Assembly: GCF_901000735.1 (NCBI RefSeq)
Contig: NC_081543.1
Span: forward strand, 22,277,515 to 22,341,514
DNA: 64,000 nucleotides
Direction: 5' to 3'
DNA from: Corylus avellana
Taxonomy: Eukaryota; Streptophyta; Magnoliopsida; Fagales; Betulaceae
The notes beneath the pieces are model-generated. The model searched no databases. It was not told the origin of the DNA and worked only from the letters and a program-made list of their open reading frames with translations. The translations under genes and the position numbers were made by a program. Numbering within the stretch: position 1 is the stretch's first letter; each line of letters opens with the position of its first letter. Positions 1 through 12,208 of this stretch are shown one piece after another.

Positions 1-1912
1 ACTTCATTACAACTTGTAGGACATAAGGATTGAGCTTTTTCTTGTCCTCTTAAAAGGATGGCATTATAATTAAGGAGAATGTGCAGGCTATTTTGTCAAT
101 TCTATCTTTCATAACAAAACAAAACAATTACAATAAATACTCCAGTATAAACTGGATCACAAGTACTCCAATCTAAAACTATACTTTTGAAGAACACCAA
201 CAGAAGTCATTAAATAGCATCTTCTACACAACCCAAAATTGCCTTTTATCTTTATCATGACTTCATCCACATATATGATCTTTTCATGCAGCTGCAGCAA
301 GGTCTTTGGGCATGCTCTATGAAATTTCATAGTATCAAAGAAAGTAGTGGGTGATTTACCATCACTCCCACTGGTAAATCACCATGATCCACTTCTTCAA
401 ATTTTTCTGTTTTATTCCTTTTGCAGTTCTTCCATATTGTTTCTTTGACCCATTTGATTGTTCTCTCTGTTTTCTTGAAGTATTCTCACCCTGAACATTA
501 ATTAGTGTGTATTACACTTTATCAGCTTCTGGGGTTTAGCGCTTTTTCTTTTTCAATTTGAAATTGAGTGATCCATTGCAAATTTTGATTGATCATCTAT
601 AATTTGTAATGTGAATTACTGACTTGCTGAATTTTCCATGGTCAGAGCCCTTTTGATTGCAGAGAGCTTTTATAATTGTTCAATTGATCGGAGGAAAACA
701 TAACAAAGATTTTGGAACTTCAGAATTTTTAAAAAAAATTAAAAATTAGAACGCAGAAATTATGTATAGAAGTAATAGAAGCAGTGCATGTAAGTATATG
801 CAATTATCTTTTTGTTATCGATATCTTGAAGAAATTTCTAAGTTTTGCATATAATTTGGATCATCCATTATATTCCTTTCGTTGACTTAATCTTTTATGT
901 GGTTTATGCAAATGCTAATACACGTATCTTAAAAGAGTAAGATGGAATTCAATATTTTTTTGGCTTTTTTTTCACAGTGAATGGTGTAGGGGTACTTCTT
1001 GTCAATGATTGATTTACTCATAAACAGTTTGAGATCATATGCATATAAACTAGACAGATTTGTGCTTTAAATTTCAAAGTCTGAATGAATGAAATTTTCA
1101 TTAACCAACAAAAAAACAACACACTCTTGCAAATCAGCTAGAACTCCAGGAAACAAGAAGCCTCCTGATAACTCAGCTATACAACACCTTACAGACTCAA
1201 AAAACAGACTCTTACAACCAAAATGGCCTTTACCATATAACTACTTGCACAAAACAGCAGTATCTATAAAGCAACTATATCAATTACACTCTCAGACTCA
1301 AAAAAAAAAAAAAAAAAAATCCACCAGCAAAAGAAATCTATACAACCAAAGATTCTCAACAACACCAGCAGACCTTCAACTTCTGCAGAAGTTGTGACCA
1401 GCAGTCTACTCCTTTCAAAACACAACCGAAAACACTATTCAAACAATTTATTAAGCACACCCACTACTTTCTTTCTTTCTTTATTTTTTTTTAAAAAATG
1501 AATAAAGGGAATCTGAACAAGAAGACCTTCACCTGGTTCAAACATAGCAATATATAAAAGAAGAATAAAATGATAATCACGAAAGGAAATGCACTCTAAC
1601 AACAATAAGAGAATCACATCTGATTGTGTGTAAGAAAAATTTCAAATACATAGTCTAATAAACCACTCAAAAGCGTAAAACAACCGTTTTTCATTAGTCT
1701 CTAGGGATGCCACTATGGAATCGATGACTTCATGAAGCACAAGAGGCTGCTCCTTTCAGGAAGAGGATTCAACAAAAATAGGCAATAAGAAAGGAAGCAT
1801 ACAGCTGGCCATACTGCCCATGCGACTTAAAAGACGAGTCTCTTTTAATTTTGTTTTTTTTTTTTGGGTCGCCTTTCCAATTTTTTTCCATTTTCTATTA
1901 ATGAATTGTTAC
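1..1912. other. AT-rich stretch without a recognisable gene
   Basis: I see no coding exon here on either strand. It contains A and T homopolymers and one perfect 12-bp hairpin (350-361 with 372-383). If the RPN9 fragment kept its last exon, that exon would lie here on the minus strand, but I could not find it. Confidence 0.5.
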
Positions 1913-2741
1913 AATTGTCCAGACGATCGCGCAAGGATGTGATCTGTGGAATCCCCAATACTCTTGGCTGCATCCAGGATACATGCACTGTTCCCTCAAC
2001 TTGATCAATTAGGCCCTCAATCAGATGAACCTGCAATAAAATTCTCTCAGTGGTTTGTATTCAATCAAAAGTTGTTCCACAAAAATTATGTAGTTGGTGA
2101 GGGAACAAAGTTTTCTTCTTTGATGCAAATGGTGTGAATAAGTTTTTTTGCAATCCCTAGATAATTTAATGAGAAACATATAATGTTAAAAGTGATTAAA
2201 CAAAAGAACTGATGTTGCAAGAAACATGCCAAGTAGGAAAGTCGCAAAGGTAGTAAACATTCACAAAGCATTTAAAGATCAATTACTCTTCATTAATATT
2301 TCAAGGGCATGGGGACTTACAGAAAGGCTCTTCATAAGAAGATGCTCCACCTCCTCGATAGAAAGTTTTGTGCGCTCTACAATGATACTCAAAGGTATAG
2401 TTCGATCATCAGATGACCGACTGCAAGGAAACATGTAGTAGTTAATCAATTATGCCAATTGTATCGGAAAAGACTTTGCTCTGGCACAAATCAAAGGTAG
2501 AACCCAAAAAAGAAAGAAAAAAAAAAATAGCACAAATGCTAAACCTGAAAATAATTTCCATCAAGCAAAGAATATTTATCTTTTCCACCAACTTTTTCTC
2601 ATTCTCAACTAATGCTGGTTGAGCCCTCAGAGCAGCATTGTGCACATGACATAGTTCCTGATAACGAACTAAATCACCAGAGTTGAATGCCTGAAGAATA
2701 TAGTAGAGCCACTCAACCTTTGTCCCTAGAAGACTCTTAAT
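1913..2741 (-). pseudogene. RPN9: RPN9 (26S proteasome lid subunit, PSMD13-like) 3'-part fragment
   Basis: Three consecutive minus-strand exons encode the C-terminal, PCI-domain part of proteasome regulatory subunit RPN9, a structural lid subunit of the 26S proteasome. The exons are 2741-2545 (LLGTKVEWLYYILQAFN..LVENEKKLVEKINIL), 2420-2321 (DDRTIPLSIIVERTKLSIEE) and 2030-1913 (VHLIEGLIDQVEGTVHVSW, then QPRVLGIPQITSLRDRLDN). They have consensus splice sites, matching phases and no stop codon. The family is about 386 residues long; this piece covers roughly residues 245-360. The upstream exons (N-terminal half) and the final ~25 codons are absent although sequence is available on both sides. 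Identification is from recognised family sequence; the truncation is seen directly. It is probably a captured fragment rather than a working gene. Confidence 0.85.
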
Positions 2742-3299
2742 CTGCAAAAAGTAAAAGATGTCACCACCCATCATAGGAGGCTGCTAAAAAGAAGCATCTA
2801 AAAATTTAGTAAGAGAAAAGACTCAGTATCGAAAAGCGAATTCATGTCACATCAAGAAACTCTTTCAAATGATCCAATACTCCAAAAAAATTACAGATCC
2901 ACCAGGAACATAAAAAAACATAAACTCTAGAGCAATGCGTGATGTGTAAGCCATTAAAATCCAAATCCAATTTCCATCCTTTTTGTCTTTTGGGTTGGTC
3001 TTGGATACCCATTGCTTTAACTTTATTCGTCTTTGTTTATGGTAATTCTATTTTGGGGTCATTTGGTTGCTGAGAAAATTTGGAGGAAAGAAATAAGAAC
3101 TTGGATTCTCATAATGGTTTTTGGTTTGAAAGTGGGTATTGTAATATGCCAAGTCCTATCGTCATTTTTCCATGCTGAACACTAATATCCTGGATTTAGA
3201 GTTTATTTGTGCTTCTTTGGAAAAGATTCCCCTCTAGATAACCTTCATGAAAACATGTCTAACAAAAAGAAACAAAGATGAATCCCAGGAAAGACTCAC

Positions 3300-6200
3300 A
3301 TAGTAAAAGGTGAAAGTGGTCTTGGCTTCGGTCCAGTATGGTGCTGATTACCCCCTGGTTTATCTGCTTTTGGAGATTGAGCTATGTTGTTCACTGACAA
3401 CGTAGCCATGTTGAATCCACCATCCGCATCAGATGTTGGGAGGAGTGACGTGGTAGGTGCATTAGGAGATGGGGATGTAGGGGGCTTAAAGTCATCATAT
3501 CTGAAAACAAAGTGTGCGCATTTTGTGTGGGAATCATTAAAAAAGAAGAAAAAAAAATTAGTTGTGAAAAAAATAAACACTAAAAGGTCATAACAAAGCA
3601 AAGAGAGCAAGGCTGTTCAGAATGGCTGATAAGAAAATAAAACAGCATTTATATTCTTGACACAAACTTAATCAGTTCGACAGCTTGTCATGTTGACTCT
3701 GACTTCAACCTTTAGGCAGATGGGAATAATGTAGCAGAACACCTTATTTGAAGGGTGAAAATAGATGAGAACCACATGAGAACCACTGAGGAGTAAACCA
3801 CCATAACACCTATGTTGTTTTGAAGGGATCAAATAGGTATCTTCATAATCATGAATTACTGAGGGTCATCACAACCACTAGATTCGTCTATATGCTGCAT
3901 ACAGAAGCCTTTTGAAAATTACAGAAGCAGTTACTAATTTGCTTACAGGAGGGATTTGTTTCGTCTTTGTTTTCATTTTTTTAATTGATTCTTGTTGGTA
4001 GGCTGCAATCCCGTAGCATACTTTTTTTGCCAAACTTAACGTAGCCTTTACTATTTAGATTGAACATAGAAAAAGAGTTGTACTACCAAATTTTATACTT
4101 CATTCTTAAAAGTGGAGATTATAATAGCAGATCTACTTTATGATAAAAGCAATCTCCATAGAAGTAGTTGATACTACTTCTACTGGTGTTGATGCACGGT
4201 AAGGAGTTCCTTTGGAACCACTTGATAGTGGAGATGGAGAGCTAGGTGGCTTTAAATCCTCATAACTAGCAAAATCAAATCAGCTCATAAAGAAACTGTC
4301 CAATATCTATGATTCAACAGAAAAGTATCAGAAATGGCTTATGCAACATATAATCGGCAGGATGAATATCTGCTTACACAAAATAAGGAGAGAGGGTTGC
4401 CTCGCCATCGCTTTTGCACTGGAAGGCTCCTTCTCAATGGTAGGGCTTGCTTCCTTGGATTTGACAGTCTTAGATGGTGCTAAATCAGGCCCAGCTGCAG
4501 CACCTGGATCCTGATAACACCAAAAGGAAGTAATTTTTTTTTGGCTCCTAAAGTAGTTGGCAATATTTCGTGAGCTATCCAATGAGATAGGAAAATCAAT
4601 TGATTGATCTTTCATAATTGAAGTCATGATAAGGTACCAATGATTCACCCTACCTCCTAGCTATTAAATTACCATTTATCCTAAAATCTTAAGCTAATAA
4701 GAAATGGTTAATTTAATCATTTAATTAATATTCTAACACTCCTCAAGTGTGGGCTCAAATTCTACATTAACAAGTAAAGTCCAACACATTGAATATTTAT
4801 TTGAAATGAGAGGTGAATTATAAAGACATGGTTTGAACCAATGATCTCTCCTCTGATATTATGTTAAATCACCACTTATTTTAAGCTTAAGCTAGCCATA
4901 GGTCATAATTAAGAGCAGGACCTCTGACCAACCCCATCCATTAAGATTTCTATACCACCATCTTAGCATGGCTTTAGCCCCATGTAAAGGATTTATCATC
5001 TCCTGACAGGATATGGAGGAGAGGCTACAAGAGAGGAGCCATTTCTGCTCCAGGATATTCAATATGCTCTCCTTTTCAAACAGTTTGAAAACAAGAGTTG
5101 CAGAAAGTCTAGACCATTAGAAGACAAGAGTTCGATAATGAGAAAGTTGAAAGCTCAATAACAATCAGAACAAAATCAATTAAGGAACATAGAGATCAGG
5201 TTTAGGCTCCAGTGTAAATGAATTTTATTATTTTAGGTAAGTAAACAGCTGTAGATAGAGCTAAATGATGAAACACATTCCGCTTAGATTACCCCTAGTA
5301 GTCAAATTTTCAAATTTTTGCTTCAGTAGCTTAAGCCACTCATTTCAAGCATGTTTGATGTCCATGGAATACAAGTCAAAGTACCTTTCGAGAGTAAATG
5401 TCAGCACGTTGAGATGGTATCTTTGCAAGAAGTTCCTCCATCGGAGTCAATGGTGCAGATGTCTCTGCAATTACCTCCACTACTTTACAGTATGAAAGGC
5501 TGCAGTTTTTGGCCATGACTGCCATGAGCTCTGCTACCTGCATCAATTGAAGTTGCTTCTGTTGTTGATGGGATTATGACAAGTTTCTTTCACCAAATAT
5601 AGATATGGATGTCTACAATTAGTTTTGCAGATAGAAATGCAAGTAAAAGATGACAAGACACCATTCAGAGAGATAAATCACTGCAGTGAATGAATCGCAG
5701 GTAGTAAGAATGCACATCCAGCATAGTTACAATTTGCATCTAAGCATAAACGGATAAGCACTATGTGAGAAAAAATCACAAATTCACACTTACAATAAGT
5801 TCTTTTGGTTTGGAAATGAAGTTAAGTACATAAAAATTAGATGTCTCTTTAGCATTTGATCTTTCAGTTTCACTATTTTGTCAATATAATTGAAAAGTTT
5901 TCTTCCTTCTGGGTACAACATGCAATATAAGCTGAGTAAAGTTTTTCAACTTTAAGAAAGCAATCAACATATAAAACATTCCCTAGCAACACAAATCAAA
6001 TTTGGAAAAGAAAAAACGAAACCTATGATCCAAAGCATCATTTCCAATTCTCTCTTTAATTCCTTAGCAAGTATACTTGGGAAAGGAAAAAAACAAAGGG
6101 GGAATCTTTGAGAAAAAAAAAAAGAACAAAATCACAAAGAATATGGACTTTCAATTATATCCCAATCAGCCAAGTAAACTAAACATAATTTACTATCTAT

Positions 6201-7032
6201 TGATAAATTATTCCATATTTTTCCATATCTATTTACATTTGACCTTAATTGCCGATAAGATGACTGGTCACACGTTATGATTCTACTGAAATTATAAAAT
6301 GTTTCAACCTTGAAACTGAGAGCATGCAGCAACTTAGCTATCACCTTTACAGCTTTTATTGAGTGGCAGGACAACATTCAGAGAGCTTTAAATCATTTTC
6401 CAGTCACATAAACAGGGCCTTGTTGAATACTGAATGAATTGAATGATACAATACATAATCGGTCAAAAAGAAAACATTTTTAGGAGTTGTGCTCATGGCT
6501 GAAATATTATTGCCAACTTGGGGAAAATGTACAGGAAGAATACCTGAAGGTTTGACACCTGGCCACCAAATAAAGTATCTTCCTGTGAGAGGGCAATATT
6601 ATGGGTTTCCTTGTAAGCATCAGTGGGCCGTTCCATGCCTCCAAGTCTCACTATCTGAAAAAAGACTGTTAAATGAGTAACCAGACACCACAAATCCCCA
6701 TATTTGTCAAACTTATCTGCAATTAATACTATTAACACTCACAGTGTAGGGAAGTCCACTGGCTAGCAGTGCTTCTTCTGCCTTCCTTTTCCAAATCAGA
6801 ACCTCCCAAAACAAACTATAGAAGCAGAAGAGAAGGACAATCAATAAAAGAAAACTAATGAAGAAGTATACATAGAGTACTTGTCTTTTGTTGAAAACTG
6901 AACTATAAGCAACATACTGCAAATTGTGACGAGGAAACTTCTAGACTTACTTTAGAATAGCAGCAGGAAAGCCAACCTTGTTTGTTCCCAATGAGGTAAG
7001 CAAAATGAAGTGTTTAACTTTCGCAGCAGTTG
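3300..7032 (-). pseudogene. TIC62: TIC62-like gene fragment (Rossmann C-terminal part plus FNR-binding repeats)
   Basis: Minus-strand exons match TIC62, the chloroplast inner-envelope/thylakoid protein that anchors ferredoxin-NADP reductase. Exons: 7032-6951 (HFILLTSLGTNKVGFPAAI), 6815-6743 (WKRKAEEALLASGLPYT), 6654-6544 (GGMERPTDAYKETHN, SQEDTLFGGQVSNLQ), 5537-5385 (CKVVEVIAETSAPLTP), 4510-4378 (linker), about 4265-4135 (YEDLKPPSSPSP repeat) and 3500-3300 (YDDFKPPTSPSP ... PRPLSPFTM repeat). The last two carry the Pro/Ser-rich repeat typical of the FNR-binding tail. The 5' exons (transit peptide and NAD(P)-binding GATGxxG part) and the last exon are missing. In exon 4510-4378 the LSPYF repeat is in another frame than the exon start, so a 1-nt frameshift is likely. 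The exon after it meets TAG at 4135-4133. I read this as a decayed fragment. Confidence 0.85.
4640..4900. repeat. short element with ~32-bp direct terminal repeats
   Basis: Two similar segments, near 4664-4696 and 4862-4895, both resemble TTAAATyACCAyTTATyyTAA followed by TTAAGCTA. They lie about 200 bp apart in direct orientation inside an intron of the TIC62 fragment. This could be a very small terminal-repeat element or its relic. No coding capacity. Confidence 0.35.
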
Positions 7033-7624
7033 CTGCACAGCAATAGAAGTAATAAAATAAGCATTTCCAAGCTTAAAGTAAATGTAATTGGTTGACTTAA
7101 TCAAGTTCTGCCCTCAAAAGGAAAAATCAACTGCATTTTCGTTCCCATCTTCCCAAATAATAGATTTCAGGCATACAAAGGAGAAAATAAAGCTATTTTT
7201 TGGCCTGCTTGAGTTCAGAAACCCTTCCATGTCAAGTACAAGGCAAGTCGGAGCATGATGATTCATGAGAAGGGGAATAAATATACAAAGTTCAGAAAAC
7301 TTAAAACTATGGGTTCAAGGTTATTTAACCCATAATTACAAAGTGAGAGAATTATGCAGATGTTGGCCCTTGTGTCAATTATTTGGAATACCTGATGTAA
7401 GCAGAAATCCACAAGCGGAAACCAAAATTCATACTGTAGACCATTCCACATGTTCAGCGCTTACAAAAACCATGCACCCACCATTCCACACTTGCAAAAA
7501 CTATACACCACCATCAGCCAAAAAACATCACTGCTTCCAAAAAATTCTTGTAACATGTACTAAAGCATTAGCTGAACAAAAAAGAGCAATGCTTTCAAAA
7601 AAACAAAACATCATGCTCAATCGC

Positions 7625-10600
7625 CTATTCAAATAGATTGAAACCCGTATCCTGCAGCAAATCAACTTAGTAAGTTAGCAAAACAAAAAAACCGTTATAA
7701 GTTATTAAAGAATAAAATTAAAATAGAAAAGAAAAAGGAAAAAGGAGAATGACAATGAACAATGTAAGTTGACAATAGCAGGGAGCTTCAAGTGTGTTTA
7801 CCTTAATAAAAGCAGTTTCCTGCGTTCCAATTATGCGATCATATTGAGTGTCAGTTATTGAAGCCAATGGAGCTTCATTTGTGTTAAATTCCCTTTCTTG
7901 AATTTCTTGGCAAGCCTTCAATTTAAAAAAGATACCAAATGTGTTACGATATGCTTGAAATGTTTGTATGCGATCACGCGTTTAGTAAGAATAAGTGAAA
8001 CACTCATAAAAGGAAGAAAAATAAGCAACCTGATTTTTTCTCCCCTTCTGGTTGGCATTGTTGTGACTCTGATGTTTCTTTTTTGTTTTTGTCACGACTT
8101 TTTCAACTGTAGACACCATTCTTTTGAATGGTGGCTTGCCTTTACATTTAACCGCTATAGGACTAAGAACCTTGGTACTTTTCACTACTACACCATCAAT
8201 GCCTTCATTACTTTTGGAAGATGCGCATGGAATATCATGGGAGGGTGGACTGGGTTCATACCTTGAGCACTTGTATTTCGCTAGCAACATGTCTATACAA
8301 TGCATGGCATCCATGTAATAGTCCTCACTGGTTGATGTAAGCGTTGCTAATTCACTACATTTTTTCAACAAGCAATCATATCTTTGGGCATCAGGGTTGC
8401 AACTGAAGACATTATAACTACTCTCAATAAGAGTATATGCGCGCTTCAAATCCTTTCTCCATCGGTCAAGAAAATATTTTGTGGGCAAAGATTTCACTTT
8501 CTTTAATGTCAGTACAGCAAGGGCATGCCTACACAAGATTCCTCTACATTCAAACAACCCACAAGTGCATTTAACTTCACATTCATCTCCATTAAAGTAA
8601 ACACAAAAATTCCGCTCTTTTGTGTAATCATCAACTGTTACCTCATCAGATACTTCGTAGGTAGAAATTGCACCTTCACTTTTAATAAGAGAGCAATTGC
8701 AATACATCAAGCAACTAAACTCCTGACGAACTTCTTTGAACTTTGCATTGGTATAAAGTTCTTGAAATTTCTTCTCAATAGAAAAATGAGATACACAGGG
8801 AATGGTGGCATTAAAAGAATTGAAATCAGCTACTTTCTCATTCTCAACCTTTCTCCTCAAAGCATTGTCAAATTGGTCAACAAATTCCTTCAGCGTGCTT
8901 CTGGAGTTCACATAATTATCAAAAAATGCATTCATACTTTCACTTCTTTGTGTAGTTTGCATTCCGGCCCAAAATGTATCTTTTAAATACGCTGGTATCC
9001 AATGAGCCCGCTCACTATATAACCAACACAACCATGCATTATCCCGAAGATTATACTTTTCCAGTACACCTTGCCAACTGTTATCAAATTCAACACAAGT
9101 TTGAGAGTCGTAGATTGCACTTTGTATGGCACTCTTCAAGCCACACTTGTATTGAGCATGTGATCCTAGCTTCTCTGGGAATTTTTTCATAATGTGCCAT
9201 AAACAAAATCTATGTCGGGCTCTAGGAAAAACTTTTGCAATTGCACTTTTCATAGCCTTATCCTGATCTGTTATTATTGCAACTGGAGCTTGGCCGTTCA
9301 TGCATTTCAACCATGTTTCAAACAACCAAACAAATGTGGTCGTATCCTCGCTTGATAGTAATCCGGCCCCGAAAAGTATTGACTGACCATGATGATTCAC
9401 TCCCACGAAAGGAGCAAATGGCATTTTGTATATATTGGTCAAATACGTCGTGTCAAATGTAACCACATCCCCAAAATACTTATATGCAGCCCTGCTTCGT
9501 GCATCAGCCCAGAACACATTCCTTAGCCTAGAGTCGTCGTCCAAATCCATCACAGCGTAGAAGCCATCATTCATTTCTCGCATTCTAGTAAAGTAGTCGT
9601 AAAGTACTCCAGCACCTCCTTTGCCAAGCCGAAGATGTCTTGCCTTGTTAATAAAATTTCGACAATCTCTCTCCATGAATGACAGATTCTCATACCCTCC
9701 ACCTTCAACAACAAGAGAGTTAAAGTTCTTACTCACACCTATCCCAGCTATATCGTTTAATTCGAGCCTTCTTTTCACATTATCATCCATCCTCCTATAG
9801 CATCGAAAAAATCTTGTTTTACTAGGGCTTAAAGAATGATTGTGGTTCACATTAACAGTAGTCAAACACCATGCTCCATCCCTGAACGATGCATTGATCT
9901 TGGCCTTACACCCAGTTTTCGTTGTCGGATTAGGCTTGTGAATATTAATTGCATCAGTTTGCTTCTTGCCATAACGAGCACATGTGAGGGTGACGTACTT
10001 ATGACTCCCGTCTGGATTATTTTTACCTCCTTTAGATGTCACCCCAAACCCCGATTGCTGAGCATACCGCCTATAATATAGTATTAGTTCTTTTTCAGAA
10101 CTAAACTTCATTCCTCCCTCCGGTTCTGCTTCTTTCTTATTGGATTGCACATCATTGTCATCCTTGTCTACCAACTCTAAATCACAGACAACTTCATTTT
10201 CATCTAGATGACAAAAAAAAAAAAATACAGTTACCCAATCAACATATCGGAACAAGATTGGAATCACAACATTTACTAAATGACAATCAACAACTAATGA
10301 ATAAAATTTACTATAAGAAAGAAACTCAATGATATTAATAAAAGAGTGTAAAGACTAACTAACCAATTTGAGGGGCAACTTCAAGGAATGGCTCGTCGTC
10401 ATTTGGAATCTATGTAAGCAGAGAATTGTTAGGTTCATAACAACCCCATTGCCAACTTTTAACATGTAATATATTCTCTCCTTTAAAAGCAGAGAAATAC
10501 TACACTTACCAAAAGTTTCCCCTAAAATTGGTTTCCAAGTGATATGTCACCATCCCATAAGATGGTCAAACATTTCCCAAAATAATAGATCTTATGAAAT

Positions 10601-12208
10601 GTTAAAACATCATTTGGGAAAGGAATTTTATGGAGAAATTTTAGTAAGTGTAGCATTTTCATTAGAAGCAACATATAAATACTTTACATTGAGAATAGGG
10701 ATGTGAAACGATTATTAAATTGGGAGGGTGGGGGGAACCTCTAACATTAATACCTGCATCAATTGCTCAGGCATTACAGATTCAGATCCCATCACAAGTG
10801 GTAATGAGGCAGGAGGCACTAAAGCTTCACCAATGGCCCCAACAGTGTGACTTTGTGTATTGGCTCCTGCGGAAGTTATAGTGAGTACAAAATCATCACA
10901 ACCAAGAGAGGATGAAAATATAGATGGTCACACATAAGCAGGAATCATTTAGGTTGAAATTGAAAAATATACCATCTGCAACCATATGGTGAAACCTTCT
11001 TTTCTTACTTCCATAAGAATCCTACATTGATTGGCACGTTTTCATAAGACAACAAATAAAGAACAACATATCAACAGAGCAATGTAAAGTTAATGCTATA
11101 AATAAATATTTCAATCATTACGGCGTATGCATACGTAAAACACCAAACTGATCAATTGAGAAACCAAACCCTATTGATTGATGATATAATGTACCTGTTT
11201 CTCATTATTCTTTTCAATTGCATCTAATGTACCCTCATTATCACTATCAACACTATTAGCAAGAGGGGAAGACAAACAATGTGAAGCACTGTCATTGCAT
11301 GCGCTTCCAGGAGTTCCCATGGATTTTTTAGTGCAAACTCGATCATTTCCATAGGGGCCCTTCCCTTCCAACTCTATATTGACATGTAGTGGGTTTGGAG
11401 TCTACAGAAGATATAGGAAAAAACTTAGATGACAAATTCATAAACTTTACAATATTTATACGCAGCAGCGATGTGCTTAATCGTGTCACACGTGCAGCAC
11501 GTGTTTGCATTGTAATATATATAAGTGACTAGGATTACCATGGTCATATTGCAGCACGTGTTTGCATTGTAATATATATAAGTGACTAGGATTACCGTGG
11601 TCATATTAGGATGAGTATAAACTCCCCATGGAGGCAATAAACCAGGGTATGGAACTGGCATCCCATATGGTGGAACTGGCATCCCATATGGTGGGATCAA
11701 CAGATGCTGAAACATCACCAAGAAAGAAAATAAGAACCTTATATCCTATACATAATGTATGCATCTACATGATCCAAAGCATAGCTATAATTCACCTGGC
11801 TTCTTGATAGATAGGGGTTGGGAGTTGTAGAAGCAACTGTTGAGGCAAAAAATGGGGCCTGCGTAGCTCCAAGATAATAATAAGCATAATCAAGAAACAC
11901 TGGGTATCCGAAATTAATCCATATAAATAATGAAAAAAATTCATAGTCATAATGATTTTTTTGGTTCTTTAAAAAAAACTAAACTAAACATATTCTTATC
12001 ACGAACCTGCAAGGAGCTCGACCAATCAAAATAATGCGTTGTTGGTATTTCCTGAAAAAGTAAATGACAATACTTTAAAACACCTGAAAATAATAATAAT
12101 AAAATGTAAAAGAATATAATTAGGGTGTTAAGAAAAAGACAAGGATACCTGAGCTGAAGAAGATGGTTTGGAAGGATTAGGAGGCTTGCTCTCTTCCCCT
12201 ATCCCCAT
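7625..12208 (-). CDS. Chimeric GBF N-terminus / FAR1-related MULE transposase gene (11 exons)
   Basis: Predicted exons, 5' to 3' on the minus strand: 12208-12149, 12051-12007, 11858-11796, 11706-11596, 11401-11195, 11021-10973, 10866-10754 (GBF part, 216 codons), then 10409-10364, 10203-8030, 7915-7802 and 7651-7625 (FAR1 part, 786 codons plus stop). All boundaries are GT-AG and all phases agree, giving about 1002 residues without a stop. The first part is a G-box-binding-factor proline-rich region (DWSSSLQ, PPYGMPVPYPGLLPPWGVY); it ends in MPEQLMQ, where relatives continue into the bZIP basic region. The second part has a FAR1-type zinc-finger DNA-binding domain (about 262-352), a MULE transposase core with candidate acidic residues D482 (VTFDTTY), D544 (ITDQDKAM) and E653 (SESMNAFF), and a SWIM finger (CTC...CRH, 777-791). 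The start ATG at 12208 is the usual GBF start. The fusion is inferred from splice phase; transcription is not shown. The two 3' exons are the least certain. Alternatively this is a separate FAR1 gene downstream of a GBF fragment. Confidence 0.7.
8030..10203 (-). CDS. FAR1-related / MULE transposase main exon
   Basis: One uninterrupted 2174-nt exon carries all the recognisable FAR1-RELATED SEQUENCE domains. These are the FAR1 DNA-binding region beginning GMKFSSEKELILYYRRYA, the MULE transposase DDE region (FDTTYLTN, AIITDQDKAMKSAIAKVFP, FCLWHIMKKFPEKLG, RSESMNAFFDNYVN), and a SWIM zinc finger followed by a basic tail (KGKPPFKR, TKTKKKHQSH). FAR1/FRS proteins are nuclear transcription regulators domesticated from Mutator-like transposases; a still mobile MULE would look similar. 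The frame has no lesion, unlike the hAT transposases further along, so it is either under selection or young. No initiator ATG precedes it inside its own splice-bounded exon. Confidence 0.9.
10494..10660. mobile_element. MITE (TIR GAAATGCTACACTTACC), copy 1
   Basis: A roughly 167-bp element with terminal inverted repeats (left GAAATACTACACTTACC, right end the complement of GAAAATGCTACACTTAC) and a similar internal inverted part (CCCATAAGATGG / TCTTATG). It is clearly related to the copy at 24234-24402. It lies in the intron joining the GBF and FAR1 halves of the chimeric gene. Confidence 0.8.
11494..11607. repeat. Tandem 57-bp duplication over a splice donor, with G-boxes
   Basis: Two adjacent 57-bp copies (11494-11550 and 11551-11607) differ at one base. 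On the minus strand each carries an ACC(A/G)TG-type exon end followed by GTAATCC, so the GBF exon 4 donor exists twice. Each copy holds CACGTG (11498-11503 and 11555-11560), and a third CACGTG lies at 11489-11494. Confidence 0.9.

Noticed and set aside
1048..1086. CTAG followed by a weak stem near 1050, as a possible Helitron 3' end
   Set aside because: The stem is short, bulged and AT-rich, and no matching 5' end was found; not enough to call a terminus.
8525..9462. Plus-strand frames of 60-150 codons under the FAR1 exon
   Set aside because: They are antisense shadows of the long minus-strand FAR1/MULE frame, which has clear domain motifs.
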